DNA from: Patescibacteria group bacterium
GTDB taxonomy: Bacteria > Patescibacteriota > Minisyncoccia > Minisyncoccales > Staskawiczbacteraceae
Assembly (NCBI GenBank): GCA_018894075.1
Contig: JAHIEB010000067.1
Span: forward strand, 1 to 8,001
Reading direction: 5' to 3'
Length of the DNA stretch: 8,001 nt
The position numbers and the translations under genes were made by a program. The notes beneath the pieces are model-generated. The model ran no database searches, was not told the origin of the DNA, and saw nothing but the letters and a program-made list of their open reading frames with translations. Position 1 is the first letter of the stretch. Every line of letters starts with the position of its first letter. Positions 6,141 through 8,001 of this stretch are shown in pieces.

Positions 6141-6710
6141 GTGAAGATAAAGCCTGGCTTACTGGTAATCGTTTTGCCAAAGCAGGAAATACCCGGCCGC
6201 ATATGCTGGGGGATTGTAAAACAGGAAGTAGGACCAACCCAATTTTGGGTAAAGACAGAGCAGACCGAGACCGCAAAGGGGTATGATATCCCTGACGAAA
6301 TCCTGATTAAGGAGGCCGATATCATTCCGGTCGCAGAAGTTAAAAACAGCCAAAAGCCCAGACTGGCGGCGCTGAAATACTTACCTGAAATCCTTATAGA
6401 GCTTTTCCTTCGGCTTTGCCCAAAAGAGAAGCTCGCTGATGTGCGGGTGGGAACTCTTGTCATTATTCTATCTGCTGGAGACAAGATTCTGACTCCGGAG
6501 TGGGGCGTTGTCCATAGAATAATGCCCAGCTCAGACCTTGATGTCACCATCGGCCGGAGAGTCCACCGCAAAAAGGTATTTGTCAGTCCAAAAAACGTTA
6601 TACCTGTCATTCAGACCGCTGGATTGGTGCTCTCTGCCCGAAGAACAGCGTTTCGGCTCGCACCGGAGCTGCTGATGATACTTTTCTGCGAGCTCAAGAA
6701 CCGACCTTGA
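6141..6710 (+). CDS. Unrecognised protein, 189 residues, apparent internal duplication
   Basis: Starts at GTG behind a near-perfect Shine-Dalgarno. The family is not recognised. The protein appears to be two copies of one unit. Copy 1 (about 1-96) has KPGLLVIVLP, then CWGIVKQE, then IKEADIIPV, then a helix PEILIELFLRL. Copy 2 (about 97-189) has RVGTLVIILS, then EWGVVHRI, then VSPKNVIPV, then a helix PELLMILFCEL. The strand-rich half of each copy suggests a small beta-barrel (SH3- or KOW-like) fold, perhaps for binding nucleic acid or protein; that is inference. There is no signal peptide, and the hydrophobic helices are too short and interrupted for clear membrane segments. Composition is more GC-rich than the neighbours, and it diverges from thpR-murC. 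The terminator overlaps its last codons. An antisense frame of similar length (6038-6610) has no such signals. Confidence 0.75.
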   Translation: MKIKPGLLVIVLPKQEIPGRICWGIVKQEVGPTQFWVKTEQTETAKGYDIPDEILIKEADIIPVAEVKNSQKPRLAALKYLPEILIELFLRLCPKEKLADVRVGTLVIILSAGDKILTPEWGVVHRIMPSSDLDVTIGRRVHRKKVFVSPKNVIPVIQTAGLVLSARRTAFRLAPELLMILFCELKNRP

Positions 6711-6720
6711 GCTTTTTTTT
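6691..6720 (+). terminator. Intrinsic terminator overlapping the stop codon
   Basis: A perfect eight-base stem, AGCTCAAG (6691-6698) and CTTGAGCT (6706-6713), a seven-base loop, and eight T's (6713-6720). The TGA stop (6708-6710) lies inside the 3' arm, so the hairpin forms within the last codons of the 189-residue gene. Confidence 0.88.
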
Positions 6721-6734
6721 AAAAGCAATAGAAT
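6707..6734 (+). promoter_or_regulatory. Promoter of the HhH gene, predicted leaderless, built into the terminator
   Basis: TTGAGC (6707-6712, four of six), a 16-base spacer, TAGAAT (6729-6734, five of six), then six bases (AAGGTA) to ATG 6741. The -35 box is the 3' arm of the preceding terminator. The AAGG before the ATG is too close to act as a Shine-Dalgarno. Confidence 0.6.
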
Positions 6735-6740
6735 AAGGTA

Positions 6741-7403
6741 ATGAACAATAAGACAACTGCTATTATTCTTGAAGAAATCGCCTGTCTTTTAGAGATAAAA
6801 GGAGACAGCATTTTTAGGATTAAAGCATATAGGAAAGGAGCCGAAGCCCTTAATGCCTCGCAAGAGCAAGTGGAGGAATTATACAAAAAGCAGGGCTTAA
6901 AAGGAATAAGAACGATTCAGGGTTTGGGCGAAGGCATTTCAAAAAAGATTGAAGAATATATTAAAAAAGGAAAAATCAAGTATTTTGACGAGCTAAAAGA
7001 AGAAACAGCTATACGCCAGCTGGTCGCCTATTACTTTGAAACTAAAGGTCTGAACTTGCAGGAATTAAAGGAAAATGCTAAAAAAAGGAAAATTGTCTAC
7101 TCTCGCTTTGTAAAACCGGCCAAGCAATTACTGGAATTATCAGGATCGCTTGAAAAAGCCAAGGGAGCCATTAAAAGAGTGGCTGACTGGGCAAAATCGA
7201 GGAACCTTGATTATGCAATTGAAACCGTGTTCAAAAAGTGGCTTGAGTTGGATAACCTAAAACCAAAGGAAATAGTAAAAAAGCCATTTTTCAGGGGTCG
7301 TCCTATGATTTGGTCTGAAATGAAAAAAAGATGGTATGTAATTGATAAATACGGGGACTGGCTGGAATATGCCGGAAAGACCGCTGAAATGGAATGGAGA
7401 TAA
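6741..7403 (+). CDS. PolX/pol-beta-type HhH N-terminal domain protein without polymerase domain
   Basis: Residues 1-90 resemble the 8-kDa N-terminal domain of family X DNA polymerases: LEEIACLLEIKGDSIFRIKAY at about 10-30, then a helix-hairpin-helix (IQGLGEGISKKIEEYIKKG, about 59-77). In PolX this part binds the 5' side of DNA gaps. The polymerase palm and PHP nuclease domain that should follow are absent. Instead there is a helical, basic region (about 112-172: YSRFVKPAKQLLEL, AIKRVADWAKSR, ETVFKKWLEL) and a compact Trp/Tyr-rich end (184-220: RPMIWSEMKKRWYV, GDWLEYAGK). I do not recognise these parts. A DNA-binding role is plausible but not shown. ATG 6741 is supported by a promoter whose -10 box lies six bases before it. 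It is six bases from efp, so the two are probably cotranscribed. No truncation is evident. Confidence 0.72.
   Translation: MNNKTTAIILEEIACLLEIKGDSIFRIKAYRKGAEALNASQEQVEELYKKQGLKGIRTIQGLGEGISKKIEEYIKKGKIKYFDELKEETAIRQLVAYYFETKGLNLQELKENAKKRKIVYSRFVKPAKQLLELSGSLEKAKGAIKRVADWAKSRNLDYAIETVFKKWLELDNLKPKEIVKKPFFRGRPMIWSEMKKRWYVIDKYGDWLEYAGKTAEMEWR
7396..7400 (+). promoter_or_regulatory. Shine-Dalgarno of efp
   Basis: GGAGA lies nine bases before ATG 7410, inside the last codons of the HhH gene. A GATAAT overlaps it at 7399-7404, but no -35 box fits, so efp is more likely translated from the upstream transcript. Confidence 0.55.
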
Positions 7404-7409
7404 TAATAT

Positions 7410-7970
7410 ATGCTATCGCATTCTGATTTAAGGCCTGGCACAAGATTCATTCTTGACAGCCAGCCATACGAAGTTTTGACTGCCAGCGCCATGAAAATGG
7501 CTCAAAGAAGGCCGGTCATTCAAACCAAGATAAAAAACCTTATTACAGGCAATGTCTTTGAAAGAAATTTCCAGCAAGGTGACCTTTTTGACGAAGCCGA
7601 GCTGGCCAAGATAAAAATCAAATACCTTTACAACAGCAAGGGCCAACATTTTTTCTGTCAGCATAAGGACCCCTCAAAAAGGTTCTCCCTTACTGAAGCC
7701 CAAATAGGGTTTGGAGCAAAGTTTTTAAAACCCGATGAACTGGTGGACGGAATTGTATTTGATGAAAAGATTATTAATATTGCTGTACCGATTAAGGTAC
7801 AGCTTAAGGTAAAACAGGCGCCCCCTGGCCTCAAAGGAGACCGAGCACAAGGTGGAACAAAAGTTGCCATTCTAGAGAGCGGAGCAGAGGTTAGTGTTCC
7901 ATTATTTATTGAAGAAGGTGATATAATAGAAGTAAATACAGAAACAGGCTTATACGCAAAAAGAATATGA
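7410..7970 (+). CDS. efp: Elongation factor P
   Basis: EF-P binds next to the P-site tRNA and relieves ribosomes stalled at runs of proline. The 186-residue length is normal. The N-terminal KOW-like domain (about 1-65: DLRPGTRFILDSQPYEVL, then TKIKNLITGNVFERNFQQGD), the OB domain (about 66-128) and the C-terminal OB domain (129-186: APPGLKGDRAQGGTKVAILESGA) are all present. The odd part is the tip loop: E. coli has PGKGQ with modified Lys34, but here it reads MAQRR, so an ungapped alignment puts Gln32 at the lysine position, with Arg33 and Arg34 next. Neither lysine- nor arginine-modifying pathways (EpmA, EarP) can be inferred at that exact site. It is six bases after the HhH gene, and its TGA overlaps the next ATG. 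The YeiP paralogue is a weaker alternative. Confidence 0.95.
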   Translation: MLSHSDLRPGTRFILDSQPYEVLTASAMKMAQRRPVIQTKIKNLITGNVFERNFQQGDLFDEAELAKIKIKYLYNSKGQHFFCQHKDPSKRFSLTEAQIGFGAKFLKPDELVDGIVFDEKIINIAVPIKVQLKVKQAPPGLKGDRAQGGTKVAILESGAEVSVPLFIEEGDIIEVNTETGLYAKRI

Positions 7971-8001
7971 CGCAAATAGAAACAGGCCCACGGACAGACC
8001 C
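7967..8001 (+). CDS. Start of a further gene, cut by window edge
   Basis: An ATG overlaps the efp stop (ATGA) and stays open for 11 codons to the edge, reading MTQIETGPRTD. The ATGA overlap is the same arrangement as tyrS-aspS, which favours a real coupled gene, but the fragment is too short to identify. Confidence 0.45.
   Translation, partial: MTQIETGPRTD

Noticed and set aside
6038..6610. Minus-strand ORF of 190 residues opposite the 189-residue gene
   Set aside because: It ends into thpR, has no promoter or Shine-Dalgarno, and its composition (many Ser, Thr, Ile, Arg) looks like an antisense shadow. The plus frame has a near-perfect Shine-Dalgarno and a terminator at its end.
7211..7975. 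Minus-strand ORFs opposite the HhH gene and efp
   Set aside because: Both plus-strand genes have recognised domains; the antisense frames carry no motifs or signals.
1..8001. tRNA or rRNA genes, CRISPR arrays, insertion sequences
   Set aside because: No cloverleaf, spaced repeat array, terminal inverted repeats or transposase motifs were seen on either strand.

Overview
The window reads like a gene-dense, AT-leaning bacterial chromosome, probably a small-genome lineage such as the Candidate Phyla Radiation (Patescibacteria, perhaps Parcubacteria). Three things suggest this: a bacterial-type AspRS without the usual GAD insertion domain, an EF-P whose tip loop lacks the standard lysine, and heavily overlapping genes. 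The placement is inference from family knowledge and was not checked by search.

Left part, minus strand (1-3845): a run of genes read right to left encodes a 42-residue one-helix membrane peptide, tyrosyl-tRNA synthetase, aspartyl-tRNA synthetase, a D-Ala-D-Ala carboxypeptidase-like penicillin-binding protein, and the first 70 codons of MraY, cut by the window edge. From tyrS onward the genes overlap by 4, 17 and 16 bases, so they look like one operon joining tRNA charging with cell-wall synthesis.

Centre (3846-4261): a plus-strand cassette has an extended consensus promoter, a strong Shine-Dalgarno, a short ORF and a hairpin terminator. Its ORF breaks at a run of five A. One extra base would give a continuous 88-residue protein, so it is frameshifted, either programmed, by decay or by sequencing error.

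Next, minus strand (4262-6041): ThpR (2H RNA phosphoesterase) and MurC overlap by 8 bases. Divergent from them, a second plus-strand cassette (6077-6720) encodes an unrecognised 189-residue protein that appears to be a tandem duplication of a beta-rich unit plus a helix. Its terminator overlaps its own stop codon.

Right part, plus strand (6741-8001): a 220-residue protein with a PolX/pol-beta-type N-terminal HhH domain but no polymerase domain, then elongation factor P, then the first codons of another gene.

The most notable pattern is regulatory. Three unrelated transcription units (tyrS, thpR and the HhH gene) each have a sigma70-like -10 box exactly six bases before ATG, with a -35-like box 16-17 bases further up. 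This predicts transcripts starting on the A of ATG (leaderless mRNA). The two plus-strand cassettes instead have real 5' leaders and strong Shine-Dalgarno sites. Two initiation styles therefore sit side by side.
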